Below are positions 1-8,733 of a stretch of DNA of 10,435 nucleotides, one piece after another. The notes below the pieces were generated by a model. The model was not told the origin of the DNA. It ran no database searches and worked only from the letters and a program-made list of their open reading frames with translations. This stretch comes from Stephanodiscus triporus (lineage: Eukaryota; Bacillariophyta; Thalassiosirophyceae; Thalassiosirales; Thalassiosiraceae). How positions within the stretch are numbered: the stretch's first letter is position 1; each line of letters starts with the position of its first letter. Position numbers and translations under genes: made by a program. The stretch is taken from assembly GCA_036939755.1 (NCBI GenBank), contig JALLAZ010001114.1:1-10435 (forward strand), read 5' to 3'.

Positions 1-54
<54 letters not shown>
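1..54 (+). repeat. (GTC)18 trinucleotide microsatellite
   Basis: Eighteen uninterrupted GTC units lie at the left window edge. In the frame that stays open into exon 1 of the AP2-domain gene they read as TCG serine codons. The absence of any synonymous change points to recent slippage expansion. The tract may continue beyond the window, so its full length is unknown. Confidence 0.9.
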
Positions 55-60
<6 letters not shown>

Positions 61-3043
61 CTCGGGCGGCGCCGCCGCCGCCGACGACGACGACGCCCCC
101 CCCTCGGCCGCCCTCCCCCTTCCGTCCTCCTCCCCGCCCGTCGCGCGGGAGGAAGCCTCTGCCGACGCAGTCGCCGCCTCCTCCTCGGCGCCGGGCCAGC
201 CGTCGTCGTCGCCGTCGTCGCGAGAAGGCGGCACGCCCCGTCCCGCCGTCCGCCTCGGGCCGAGGGTGACCCCCCGCCCCTCCTCGACGAACGCGCGGAG
301 GAAGAACGAGGGGGGGATCGCCCACGCGACGACGACCGCCGCCAAGACCACCGTCGTCGGGGGAGGGGAGTCGGATTCCTCCCATCCCGTCGAGCCGAGG
401 AATTTGGACGGGATGCTCAAGGGGGACGGGGGAGGAGGTCAGCAGCGGGGACGATCGGATCGTCATCACGACGAGCAGTGCCCGTCCACCCCCGCCGTCC
501 CGAATCATCTTTATCATCATCATCATCAGCGGGGGGACGGTCGCGTCCCACCCCCGCCGTCGTCGTTCCTCGCCGCCAAGATCAGTCCCCTCCGTTCCTC
601 GGCCCGTCGCAACAATGAGAAGGGCGGAGGCGGCAAGTCGTCGATCGCGACCGCGACGACGACGACGGCCTCGTTTTCCGTCAGGGAGAAGACCCCCCCT
701 CCCCCGCCTCCCTCGGGCGGCATGGACGTGAGTTGCTCTTTCGCTTCGAAAATTTTATATATATATATATTTCATGCGCGGCCGATTTATTACATTTTCG
801 CATCCCTCCGCCATCATCTCTCACCCCCGTTCCCCCTTCCCCTCCATGTTGCCTCTCCGACCCCCGAAAATATATTTTCACGTCTTTTTCCTCCTTATTA
901 ATCGCCCTCCTCCCGCGCGCGTGCATGCGTGATGCGCAGTCCGCAAGGCTCTCAACGGGTTGGTGCCTCACCCCCCGCACTCCGAAGCCCCCGCCGTCGG
1001 AGTATCGCGTCGGAGGAATAGGAGGAGGAGGAGGATGCGCGAGGGGAGGAGCCCCGACGACGACTACGACGATGACGACGGACGCGCAGCAGCACCTGCA
1101 CCTGCAGACCCCCTGCCGGATGACGCCGACGAATTTCGCGAGCGACTTCGGCAGGGCTCACAGGAAGGAGGGAAGCATGAACGCCCTCGACGTCAGCAAC
1201 GGTGCGTTTCCCCCAAAAAATTCCGCGCCTCTTCTTTCCCCGAACGCGAAACGCTAATTTTTTTCTTCCTCCTAAATTTCGAATTCGCTCCCCCCCCCCA
1301 CCTGCGCGCGAGAGCAGTGTATGCGTGGCTCCATTCCCCCACCGGCCAGGGACTCTTCACCCCCTCCGGCGGGCTCAACTCTTTGTCCGTCACGAACACC
1401 CCCCGGGGCATGTACGGCTTTTCCGCGTCCGATAATATCAACGCCGGCTGTCACGGTCCCCCCAAGCTCGCACCCTCGCCTCGTCATCACAGCCAGGGGT
1501 ACTTCGCGAGCGTCGAGCTCGAGGCCGGGGGGGACGTTGGCGTTAACACGCCGAAGATCCCGGACAGCCAACGGAGCATGATATGCATCTCGCCCCTCGC
1601 CTCGAGGAGGTCCGGGAAGAAGGGGGGACACGCCGGCGTGGGCGGTGGGGTGGAGGGGGCGCCGGATACCCCCATGAGCATCAACTTCAGCGAGGTGTTC
1701 GCCTCGCCCCGTCTTCCCACGCCGCGTTTGCGTCGGACCCTGGCGCCGTTCGGGTCGAGGGCGGAGGACTGCGCGCCGTCGTCGGACAGTCGTCAGTCGA
1801 GCCCCGTCGCGAGCGCGCTGCACTCGGCGGAGAGGGACATCAACCTTGACGACGACCTGAACGCCCTTCTCCAGCTCGCGGAGACGGCGACACCCGGCGG
1901 ACGGCCAAGCATGGCGTTCATGTCGCCCCTGCTCACCAACAGCCTGAGGACGGCGTCGGACGCCTCGAGGAACGGCGATCCGCCGAGCTCGCTCCAACTT
2001 CCGATAATCAGGGGTTCCTCGGTCAGGTCTTCCGGCAGCGGGGCCACCCCGCCCCAACTCGCCATTCGGTCCATGTCGTCCGGGTCCGCCCCCCCCATCA
2101 AGTCGTCCCTGAAGAGCAAGTCCAAGAAGAGGAAGTTGCCCGACGGGGAATACCACGGCCAGGAGCAGTCGCCGGCGGGCTACACCCAGCCCAGCATGAT
2201 GCATTACCGACATCCCCTCGCTGCCAATCCCGCCCCCGCCGTGACCGATGCCCATCACGGATACTACCACCACCCGGGCTACGGCTCCCATCACGGATGC
2301 GCGTACACCTCCACCGACCACCACGCCCCGCAGCAGCATTACGCGTACCCTGATCAGCCGCCGCCCGCGTCCACTTCCGGTAGTCCGATCGATGCGCCGT
2401 CGCCGGTCGTGTCGTCGAAGAAGAGCAAGTCGAGGTCTAAGTCCAAGTCCTCGACCAAGGGAAAGGCCGCGTCTCCCGTCCCGAGCGGCGCGGCGCCGAA
2501 GCGCGTGCGAAAGTCCTCACCGAAGGTCGGGGTTGACAAGTCTTTCCCCGACTGCGACGGCGCGCCGAAGAAGTCCAAGAACTCCGTATCGGACCCCGCC
2601 GACAAAGAGCGAATCACCGCCGCGATCATCGCCGTCAATTCCGTGTACGGGGACGGAAGCGAGAAGGAGAGGAAGCTGAAGGAGGTCACGTTGCGGGGGG
2701 TCACCCAGAGGCCGTCAAAAAAATGGGTGAGTAATTCAGATCACGAGATTTTGTGCGTGCATTCGGACTACTACATTCTCTCGTACGCTAGACTCAAATC
2801 GTCCATCATTTATTTCCCCCGTGATCGCAGCAAGCGCAGCTCTACTACGCTGGAAAATCGCGCTACATAGGCGTCTTTGACTCAAAAGAGAAAGCCTCGT
2901 TGGCCTACGAGATCGCGCGCGAGGTTCTCAAGACGGACAAGGACGAGCACGGGCCCTCCAACGCGGAGGAAACGGAGAGGAACGTCTGCCTGGCGCGAAA
3001 GGCCGCGTTCGCCGGAATCAACGAACATACTTGCCCCGAGTGA
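1..3043 (+). CDS. AP2/ERF-domain transcription factor, 5'-partial, four exons
   Basis: Probable nuclear DNA-binding transcription factor. Exons are read as <2-727, 940-1201, 1318-2726 and 2831-3043, joined by three GT-AG introns. Splicing gives an uninterrupted frame of 869 residues from the window edge to TGA at 3041-3043. Numbering from that edge, residues 1-18 are a poly-Ser run. Residues 19-787 are low complexity, rich in Ser, Pro, Gly and Asp, with many S/T-P sites. They include a possible short conserved block around 504-524 (DLNALLQLAETATPGG), basic clusters at 595-602 (KSKSKKRK) and 697-714 that could be nuclear localisation signals, and a His/Tyr-rich stretch at about 623-679. Residues 788-833 are a single AP2 domain (RGVTQRPSKKW, then GKSRYIGVFDSKEKA and AYEIAREVLK). 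The domain is split by intron 3. No in-frame ATG occurs before 413, and the frame is open to the left edge, so the true start is probably upstream; Met at 413 is the alternative. The domain call is strong. Target genes are unknown. Confidence 0.85.
728..939 (+). other. Intron 1 of the AP2-domain gene
   Basis: The donor GTGAGT follows GGC ATG GAC, and the acceptor is GATGCGCAG at 931-939. It is a phase 0 intron of 212 nt. It contains a TA repeat at about 756-770 and is more AT-rich than the flanking exons. Splicing joins ...SGGMD to SARLSTGWCLTPRTPK. Unspliced reading hits a stop at 899-901. The boundaries were chosen by consensus and frame continuity, not by transcript evidence. Confidence 0.7.
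1202..1317 (+). other. Intron 2 of the AP2-domain gene
   Basis: The donor is GTGCGT after AGC AAC G, and the acceptor is GAGCAG at 1312-1317. It is a phase 1 intron of 116 nt with a T-rich and C-rich interior. The join restores a Val codon and fuses ...NALDVSN to V-YAWLHSPTGQGLFTPSGG, moving between the two frames that carry protein-like sequence on either side. Confidence 0.7.
2727..2830 (+). other. Intron 3 of the AP2-domain gene, inside the AP2 domain
   Basis: The donor GTGAGT follows the Trp codon of RGVTQRPSKKW. The acceptor is GATCGCAG, ending at 2830. It is a phase 0 intron of 104 nt. The join yields KKW-QAQLYYAGKSRYIGVF, an intact AP2 core, which makes these boundaries the most secure in the gene. 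The intron itself contains no in-frame stop, so retention would replace the second half of the domain with about 47 unrelated residues before a TAG at 2868-2870. Confidence 0.88.
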
Positions 3044-3226
3044 AGAAACACGGGCGTTATCATTCATTCTAGCATTTGGGAGAGGCGGAGTCGGGGGCAG
3101 AGAAGGCCGCGGCGGTTGAATTCAGAACATCTAGATAGTTTCTTTTATGAGGGCATTTATACAGCAGCATGTGTAAAGTTTTCGAAAGTGTGTGCCTTTT
3201 GATGATACTATTTAGAGACAAGCACA

Positions 3227-3241
3227 TAATATATATATATA
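3227..3241. repeat. (TA)n microsatellite
   Basis: A run of alternating T and A in the 3' flank of the AP2-domain gene. It resembles a TATA-like element, but no gene start follows on either strand at a suitable distance, so it is read as a simple repeat. Confidence 0.7.
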
Positions 3242-3607
3242 AACTTGGCACTACACGATCCATATCTTGCGAAAATCAGAATTGTGATGTTGATACTTGA
3301 AAACAACGCCATCTCTCCCTCCGGCTACAGTCAGTTATACTGCAGCCCATGCCAAATGTCATTCCCGATGCCCTGCTGGAGCTCTGTGAGTGGCTCCTGC
3401 CAGTGGCAGTGAGATTCATTCACAAGTGTTTTGAGTGCAAGGGTAAATTCAGATAAAGTTACGAGCTTCAAAAAAGCTTGCTACTATTTGAGAAGTAAAG
3501 CTCATCTAGTCAAGTATCTAGCTATTTTTGCAACAAAATTATCAAGACTTCTCTGCAGAAAAAAATGTCCCACATAAAAGGAGGGGGCATGCAACAGCCA
3601 GCTTAAA

Positions 3608-3637
3608 GTGAAGGTGAAGGTGAAGGTGAAGGTGAAG
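3608..3637. repeat. (GTGAAG)5 tandem repeat
   Basis: Five perfect head-to-tail copies of the hexamer GTGAAG. On the minus strand the repeat reads as alternating Leu and His codons inside a short open frame, which explains that frame without needing a gene. Confidence 0.9.
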
Positions 3638-3853
3638 AGGGTACACATGTGCACAATTGGTAATTGTACAACAAGGCAGCGGCAGTGAGATGGGGCAAGG
3701 GATAAGGGAGATATTTATGCTTTTACTGCTGATTAAAGGAGTGCATAGCTGCATAGCCAAACGCAAGTGAAAGGTGCTATGGAACTACTTCAATGGGGCA
3801 ATAATTTGGGCAGGGAGTACTAGCAGTAGCAGAAAAAGACCAAGTAATGGCTT

Positions 3854-5167
3854 GGTTGGCAATTCCGACGGAATTCCACTGAATTCCGCTCCAAACTTGG
3901 GGGCGATGGCATAGGTGACAGCACGAAAACAACAATCAACTAAAAGCGGCAGAGGAAGGGTGGCAACAACAACAATGATGGTGACGGTGATGTACACTGC
4001 GATGGCAATGACGGTGATGGTGACGACGTCACCACCGACAACAACGATGGTGGTGGCATCGGTGGCAATGACGAAGACGGCGGTGGCATAGGTGGTGACT
4101 CGAAAACAACAATCAACAAAAAGCAGCAGAGAAAGGGCGGCAAGGATGACAGAATGACAGCAATGATGATGTCGATGGTGATGGCGACAACGGTGATGGT
4201 GATGGTGATGGCGCTGACGATAACGACTATGGTGGTGCTGGCATCGGTGGTGATGACGAAGATGGCGGTGGCATAGGTGGCGGCGCGAAAACAACAATCA
4301 ACAAAAAGCAGCAGAGGAAGGGCGGCAACGGTGACGGTAACGGTGATGGCGACGGTGATGGCCATGATGCCGCCGCCAATGACGGCGAAGACAACGGTGG
4401 CGGTGGCATCGGTGGGGACAACAAAGACGGCAAAAGAATAGGCGGTGGCGATGATGAAGACAATGAAAACAAAAACAACAATCAACTAATAGCGGCAGAG
4501 GAAGGGCGACAATGACAACGGTGACGGTGATGTCGACGGCGATGACGGCGGCCGGCTGCGATGGTGGCGGTGATGGTGATGGTGATGGTGACGGTGACAG
4601 CAATGGAAACGGCAATGGCAACGGCGATGATCGCTGCAATGATGTCGGCAGTGGCGGTGACATGACATCAACGGCAGGGGGAACAGACAACACTCAACTA
4701 AAGGAGGCAGTGGAAGCAGCGGCGGCTGCGACGATGGTGGCCGGCAACAGCAAAGGCAATGGTAATGGCGATGGCAACAGAAAATTTCAAAACAGAGGCA
4801 ATGAAAACAACGGCAGCGGCGGCAAAAACAACAACGTGACAAAGAAAAGAGGCGAGGTCTGATGCTCCTGATGCTGATGCTGAAGCGGCAGTGATTTATT
4901 TTGGAGTTTAAGTGGAACTTCCATTTCTCCAGCGTCCTGCCTTTTCTACACATACATAGGAATAGTATTCTTGAGATTGGATAGAAGAGATATGTAGTTC
5001 CTTCATGTGTCAAAAAACCGGAATTCCGATTCTGGAACGGAATTCCGAAATCAAAGCAGCTTTTGAACATTTCAAAAAATCAGATCTCCAGGATTAAAAC
5101 TCGGAATTCCATGGAATTCTGCTGGAATCCGCAAAACATCGACAAACCAAAATCGGAATTGCCAACC
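3854..5167. mobile_element. Candidate non-autonomous element bounded by a 15-bp inverted repeat
   Basis: GGTTGGCAATTCCGA at 3854-3868 and its exact reverse complement at 5153-5167 enclose 1.3 kb. Just inside both ends are clustered copies of a palindromic CGGAATTCCG-like motif: near 3869-3878 on the left, and 5019-5028, 5038-5047 and 5102-5111 on the right. Short terminal inverted repeats plus repeated subterminal motifs are a known arrangement in hAT-type DNA transposons, where subterminal motifs bind transposase. No transposase is encoded inside. No matching 8-bp target-site duplication was found at several alternative end points. The element is therefore degenerate, differently bounded, or simply two inverted copies of a dispersed repeat. 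Confidence 0.4.
3904..4860. repeat. Tandem array of degenerate ~180-210 bp units rich in GGTGAY motifs
   Basis: An anchor ACAACAATCAAC recurs at 3929, 4106, 4291 and 4475, with a one-mismatch copy at 4687, giving spacings of 177, 185, 184 and 212 bp. Around the first four anchors GCGGCAGAGGAAGGG-like sequence follows. Before the second and third the wording is GGTGGCATAGGTGG. Between anchors the DNA is short GGTGATGGTGACGG-type slippage sequence. Long open frames occur on both strands here, but three of the four spacings are not multiples of three, so no single frame repeats consistently. This favours a non-coding minisatellite over a repeat protein. Confidence 0.75.
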
Positions 5168-6434
5168 TAGTGCCACCATTGCAAAGCTGTGCTAGCCAAT
5201 GCTGCCCTACTATGGTGAATTGGGGGGATAAGAATAAGGAAACTTAGGGTCAGGTCAATCTTTTGAGGATTCTATTGGTATCCATAAAAGTTGAATGATG
5301 ACATTTTTCTACGATGTGCCATTTGTTGAGGAAATTCTCAAATAGTACCAAGAAATATATATTTTTTACCAGCTTAATCCCCTGTGGTGTCTATCATTTT
5401 TTAGCTTAGTTCATGCTTAACAAGTCAGCCAATATCTTCCCCCTGAGCTTGAGTTGGCCAAAGCCAAAGGTATCAAAATCAAAAACTAGCTGAGCTCTTC
5501 CTATGATCACCTCTTGATCTTGATCTTGGATACTGCTGTTGTCAATAATTCACTTCTCCACAAAGCACATGCACATGGTAACAATGATTCCCACGGGCCA
5601 TGCTCTCCCACCACTCAGAGAGGCTGCTCTAAATATATGATTAAAGTTCTACTACAATAGATCACTCACATAGTGATGTCTTTGCTTGCCTAAGCTCTAT
5701 GGTAATGAGAATGGATATGTCATGCCTTGTTGTGCTGGTTCGTCAACACAAGTTCCGGCTAAATTTGGGAGGGGAGTTTCTATGTACGTATTATTATGGT
5801 AATGAAGCTCTAAAATAGATTTCCCTTTTGTTATCTCCTATTATCTAGAGTAGGGCTCTACTCACTTTGCACGCTGGAATGAATACCAATGACGCTGAAT
5901 GTGACTGCTCTCGCTAAACAGAGAAATCAGGAAGAAAACAGTGGCTGGGTTCTGCAACCAAAATAGTCTCTAAGTTCGGCCAAAGTTGTATTATTCCTAT
6001 GTACAAGATGGGAGGCGGGCATTTCCCGTTGATTCGCCTTTCTTGCTCAGGTTCATGTTCCCTTTTTCGTTTTGTCTTCTTGAGATAGAGAGAATACCAT
6101 GCGTATGAACCATGGATGGATTGGCCCTTAATCTTTTGTCTCTCGTCATTTAGCAGAATATTCACATGATTTATGTATTGAATCATACTCCTTATTGGGA
6201 ATAGGAAGGCTAGTAGAGTGCGCGCGTGTGATACTCGGCCTTGAATAATCATCCGCATCGTCACTAAAAAGCAAGAAGATTGTCTTCGCCTGCGCCGATT
6301 TTAGCCGTCGCGTTCTTTGGGAATATCAGAAATTCTGTTGCGCTTCGTTCAATCAACGTTTGAGTGGATTGTCATAATCCCTGATTGTCATATTCAAAGG
6401 CGAACGAAATATCAGTAGAAATTCCAACTCGTCC
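5168..6434. other. Intergenic region upstream of the CELF-like gene; no gene recognised
   Basis: About 1.27 kb of moderately AT-rich sequence without recognisable tRNA, rRNA or conserved coding signal. A 116-codon minus-strand frame at 5914-6264 starts with ATG head-to-head with the CELF-like gene, but its translation has no recognisable domain, so it is not called. The last 150-200 bases must hold the promoter and 5' UTR of the CELF-like gene. No clear TATA box was seen there. Confidence 0.55.
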
Positions 6435-8403
6435 ATGGCGCAAGTACTCTCGATGATTGATAGCCGTAACTTCACGGACATGGGTGAACCGACGAATATT
6501 GAATACGACATTCACGCTCAGAATCCCGATCAGGGGGAGCTGTCAGCCGATGCCGATGCGCCGCAGCAGCTCGGCCATCCGGCTCAGTACGGCGATTATG
6601 GGGCTTATGCTCATCAGGGTGGTGGTGGTTCTTCTTACGCGGGTCACACGACCTACAGCGCTCACGCCGCTCACGGCTACGGCCAAGATGATGATGAAGG
6701 CGAGGGCGACGACGTCGAGGAAGATTATCAAGGGGTGGAAGGCGAGGACGATGCCGACGATCAATACATCGATCCGCAGCGGCTTGATCAGCCGCTCAAG
6801 CTGTTCATCGGCCAGGTGCCCAAGAATATGAACGAAGATGAACTCGTCTTTATCTTTGAGCCGTACGGGCGCATCCTCGACCTTGCCGTGATTCGTGATC
6901 GTCGGTCGGGCAACCACAGAGGCTGTGCCTTCGTGACGTATGAGAATGGCGAGGATGCCATGAAGGTCGTGAGCGAGATGCATGGCAAGTATAAGTTTGA
7001 GGGTGCGCCTTGGCCTGCCCAGGTGAGGCCGGCGGCGGGGGAGATTGATGTGAGTCCCAATAGGGGGGGGGGGGTCGATGGTAAGAACTCGTATCCATAA
7101 TTATATTTCCTTTTCAAGAGACAGTAATTGACACTCGCCTTGCTCTGTTCGTCACGTTGTAGACACGTCCAAGTTATTTGTTGGTCAATTGCCAAGGAAT
7201 GCAGATGAACGCCTCGTCCGCGAGGTTTTCTCTCCTTACGGAGACATTGCGAACATTTATGTTATTAGGAAGAAGCACAATGATCCTACGAAGAATGGAT
7301 GCGCCTTTGTCAAGTTTAGGGAGCGTGAGATGGCCCAAAGTGCCATCGATGCTCTTGATGGCGAGCTGCAGCTTGATGGAGTCGACAAACCCATTAGGGT
7401 TAAGTTCGCCAACCAAAACAAGCCGCAACATTGGCCGCAGGGTCCTGGAGGAGGAGGCAACAGGATGGAACATGCAGGAATGCATCCAACTCATGACATG
7501 TACATGAATCCCAGGAGCCACATGGTTGGAGGTGGATATTACATTCACGGGTCCATGTCTCCTTATCCCTCGCAGGTGCCCCCTGAAGAATACTCCTCCG
7601 ATGTCGGCACCCCTCCTACATCGATCATGACTCCAGGTGTGCATCCTCCTCCTCTCATGGGCATGCCACCTGGCGCATATCAGCATGGTCATGATTCTCC
7701 GTTATCTCCATACCACCAAGCTCCATCACACCACATGCATCACCATTACCACCCAGGATATAGCATGTATGGACCTTATGGTCAAGGCCCGCGCCCCCCT
7801 CCTTATGCTCCAGGGCGTGGTCAGAGAGTGGGTAGAGGCAGTGGTCCTCCACCGCAAGTCCCGCCAAGGCCCCGTGAAGGTCCAGCGGGTGCCAACCTCT
7901 TCATCTACCACCTCCCCATTGATCTAACAGATGCAGACCTTGCCACTGCGTTCAACCCCTTCGGTAATGTTATAAGCGCGAAAGTTTTTGTGGACAGGTA
8001 TACCGGCGAATCCAAGGGATTTGGATTTGTCTCCTACGACTCCATCATGAGCGCTGAGCTTGCTATTGAGCAAATGAATGGATTCCAGATTGGTAACAAA
8101 CGGCTCAAAGTTCAGCACAAGCGCGTGTCCCACAGGCCTCCACAGACTGGACTTGCCAACCCAGAGGCCATGGAAGGAGGGCACCGTAACATGCCCCTTA
8201 TGCATCAAGCACATGACCAATACTACGTCCAGGGTGGTGGCGGTCCTCCTGGCGCAATGGGGTACGACCTTAGTAGTCCTGCCAATCAAACGGTTCTCAC
8301 TCAGCCACCTCAACAGATCAATGTTTCTGGGTTGATGAGGGACGTCGAAGGACTCGAGGGTGGTGACGATGAGATCGACTCTCTGGGAGCCCACGAAGGT
8401 TGA
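6435..8403 (+). CDS. CELF/Bruno-like RNA-binding protein with three RRMs
   Basis: Exons 6435-7080 and 7163-8403 give 628 residues. The start is the first ATG after an in-frame TAA at 6375-6377. After an acidic, Gly/His-rich N-terminus (1-118), RRM1 spans about 121-202 with RNP2 LFIGQV (123-128) and RNP1 RGCAFVTY (162-169). RRM2 spans about 219-302 with LFVGQL (220-225) and NGCAFVKF (260-267). A Gly/Pro/His/Tyr/Met-rich linker (303-457) follows, then RRM3 at about 458-536 with LFIYHL (461-466) and KGFGFVSY (500-507), ending [10 protein letters not shown]. Two adjacent RRMs, a long linker and a C-terminal RRM opening [10 protein letters not shown] are the hallmark of CELF/Bruno proteins. In animals and plants these bind U/GU-rich RNA and act in splicing, translational repression and decay. 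Unlike animal CELFs, this protein has about 90 residues after RRM3, ending in an acidic tail. The family call is strong. The RNA targets and the cell compartment are inferred only. Confidence 0.93.
7063..7074 (+). repeat. G12 homopolymer just upstream of the intron donor
   Basis: Twelve consecutive G bases in coding sequence encode the Gly run in PNRGGGVD. They lie seven bases before the donor at 7081 and downstream of an alternative donor at 7050. At this length the run is slippage-prone and error-prone in sequencing, but the count shown keeps the frame that splices correctly into RRM2. Confidence 0.9.
7081..7162 (+). other. Intron of the CELF-like gene, between RRM1 and RRM2
   Basis: The donor GTAAGA follows GTC GAT G, and the acceptor TTGTAG ends at 7162. 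It is a phase 1 intron of 82 nt with a T-rich interior. The join makes ...[16 protein letters not shown] and brings RRM2 into frame. Reading through the intron meets TAA at 7098-7100. A second strong donor, GTGAGT at 7050, would leave RRM2 out of frame with this acceptor. Confidence 0.9.
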
Positions 8404-8407
8404 TTTT

Positions 8408-8432
8408 TTTTATTGAATGCGATTCAATAAAA
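8408..8432. terminator. Perfect hairpin carrying polyadenylation signals on both strands
   Basis: TTTTATTGAAT at 8408-8418, loop GCG, then ATTCAATAAAA at 8422-8432 form an 11-bp perfect inverted repeat starting four bases after the TGA of the CELF-like gene. The right arm contains AATAAA at 8426-8431 on the plus strand. The left arm contains TTTATT at 8409-8414, which is AATAAA on the minus strand. It is likely the 3'-end signal of the CELF-like mRNA and may also serve convergent transcription. The hairpin is directly visible; its function is inferred. Confidence 0.6.
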
Positions 8433-8650
8433 CCTTTATGTGTATGCGTTCTTTGGAAAACACTGTTGGATTATGTCTGTTTAAGATGTTTCAAAGTACT
8501 GATGTTGTAGTATCTGACGTATTCGATCGTTTTCCCATTGTAAGACTGAAAACTAAAGAGAAGCAATTGAGATAAATCTTTTATGTTCATGATTGAGTTG
8601 CTTCGCCTTTACAACAGCTACCTGAATGTTCATGTCTCTGAACTTTCCCC
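8433..8650. other. Short intergenic stretch after the CELF-like gene
   Basis: AT-rich sequence without a usable open frame or recognised motif. It probably includes the cleavage site and the end of the CELF-like transcript. Confidence 0.5.
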
Positions 8651-8733
8651 CTACTGATTTCTCTCTTCATGTGACGCGTTCAATGAAATCGTCAGCATCC
8701 ATACTGTGAGTTTCTCCAGAGTTTTGACGTCTG

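Larger units (their letters stand above)
3044..3853. other. AT-rich intergenic region downstream of the AP2-domain gene
   Basis: No convincing gene is seen. Composition drops sharply in GC right after the stop codon of the AP2-domain gene, and the first part must include its 3' UTR. No canonical AATAAA was noticed, so the polyadenylation site cannot be placed. A short (TA)n tract lies at about 3227-3241 and a GTGAAG tandem repeat at 3608-3637. Short open frames on the minus strand here have low-complexity or repeat-derived translations. Confidence 0.6.

Noticed and set aside
1272..2339. A 355-codon minus-strand frame opposite exon 3 of the AP2-domain gene
   Set aside because: It is an antisense shadow of GC-rich coding sequence. 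The plus strand carries the frame that splices cleanly into an AP2 domain, and the minus translation is Arg/Gly/Val-rich with no domain.
3227..3241. TATA-box-like tract
   Set aside because: It is a plain TA microsatellite with no transcript start or coding sequence at a suitable distance on either strand.
3785..5070. Three long overlapping minus-strand open frames with His-, Val/Thr- or Pro/Ser-rich translations, and a plus-strand DGDG/NGNG frame at 4512-4862
   Set aside because: They are translations of the GGTGAY minisatellite in several frames. The unit spacings are mostly not multiples of three and no frame is favoured, so they look like products of low complexity rather than genes or a calcium-binding repeat protein.
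3843..5178. 8-bp target-site duplication for the inverted-repeat element
   Set aside because: Flanks were compared for several possible end points. The best gapless match was about five of eight bases with asymmetric ends, which is not meaningful.
5914..6264. A 116-codon minus-strand ATG frame divergent from the CELF-like gene
   Set aside because: It has no recognisable domain or splice partner, and its length is not exceptional for the region. It may overlap the promoter of the CELF-like gene. It is recorded in the intergenic entry only.
7050..7055. GTGAGT as the main donor of the CELF-like intron
   Set aside because: It would give a phase 0 exon end, while the acceptor at 7162 needs phase 1 to reach RRM2. 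The donor at 7081 satisfies this. GTGAGT is kept only as a possible alternative site.
7924..8394. A 156-codon minus-strand frame opposite RRM3
   Set aside because: It lies antisense to a strongly conserved RRM3 and C-terminus. Codon constraint on the plus strand explains the open frame.
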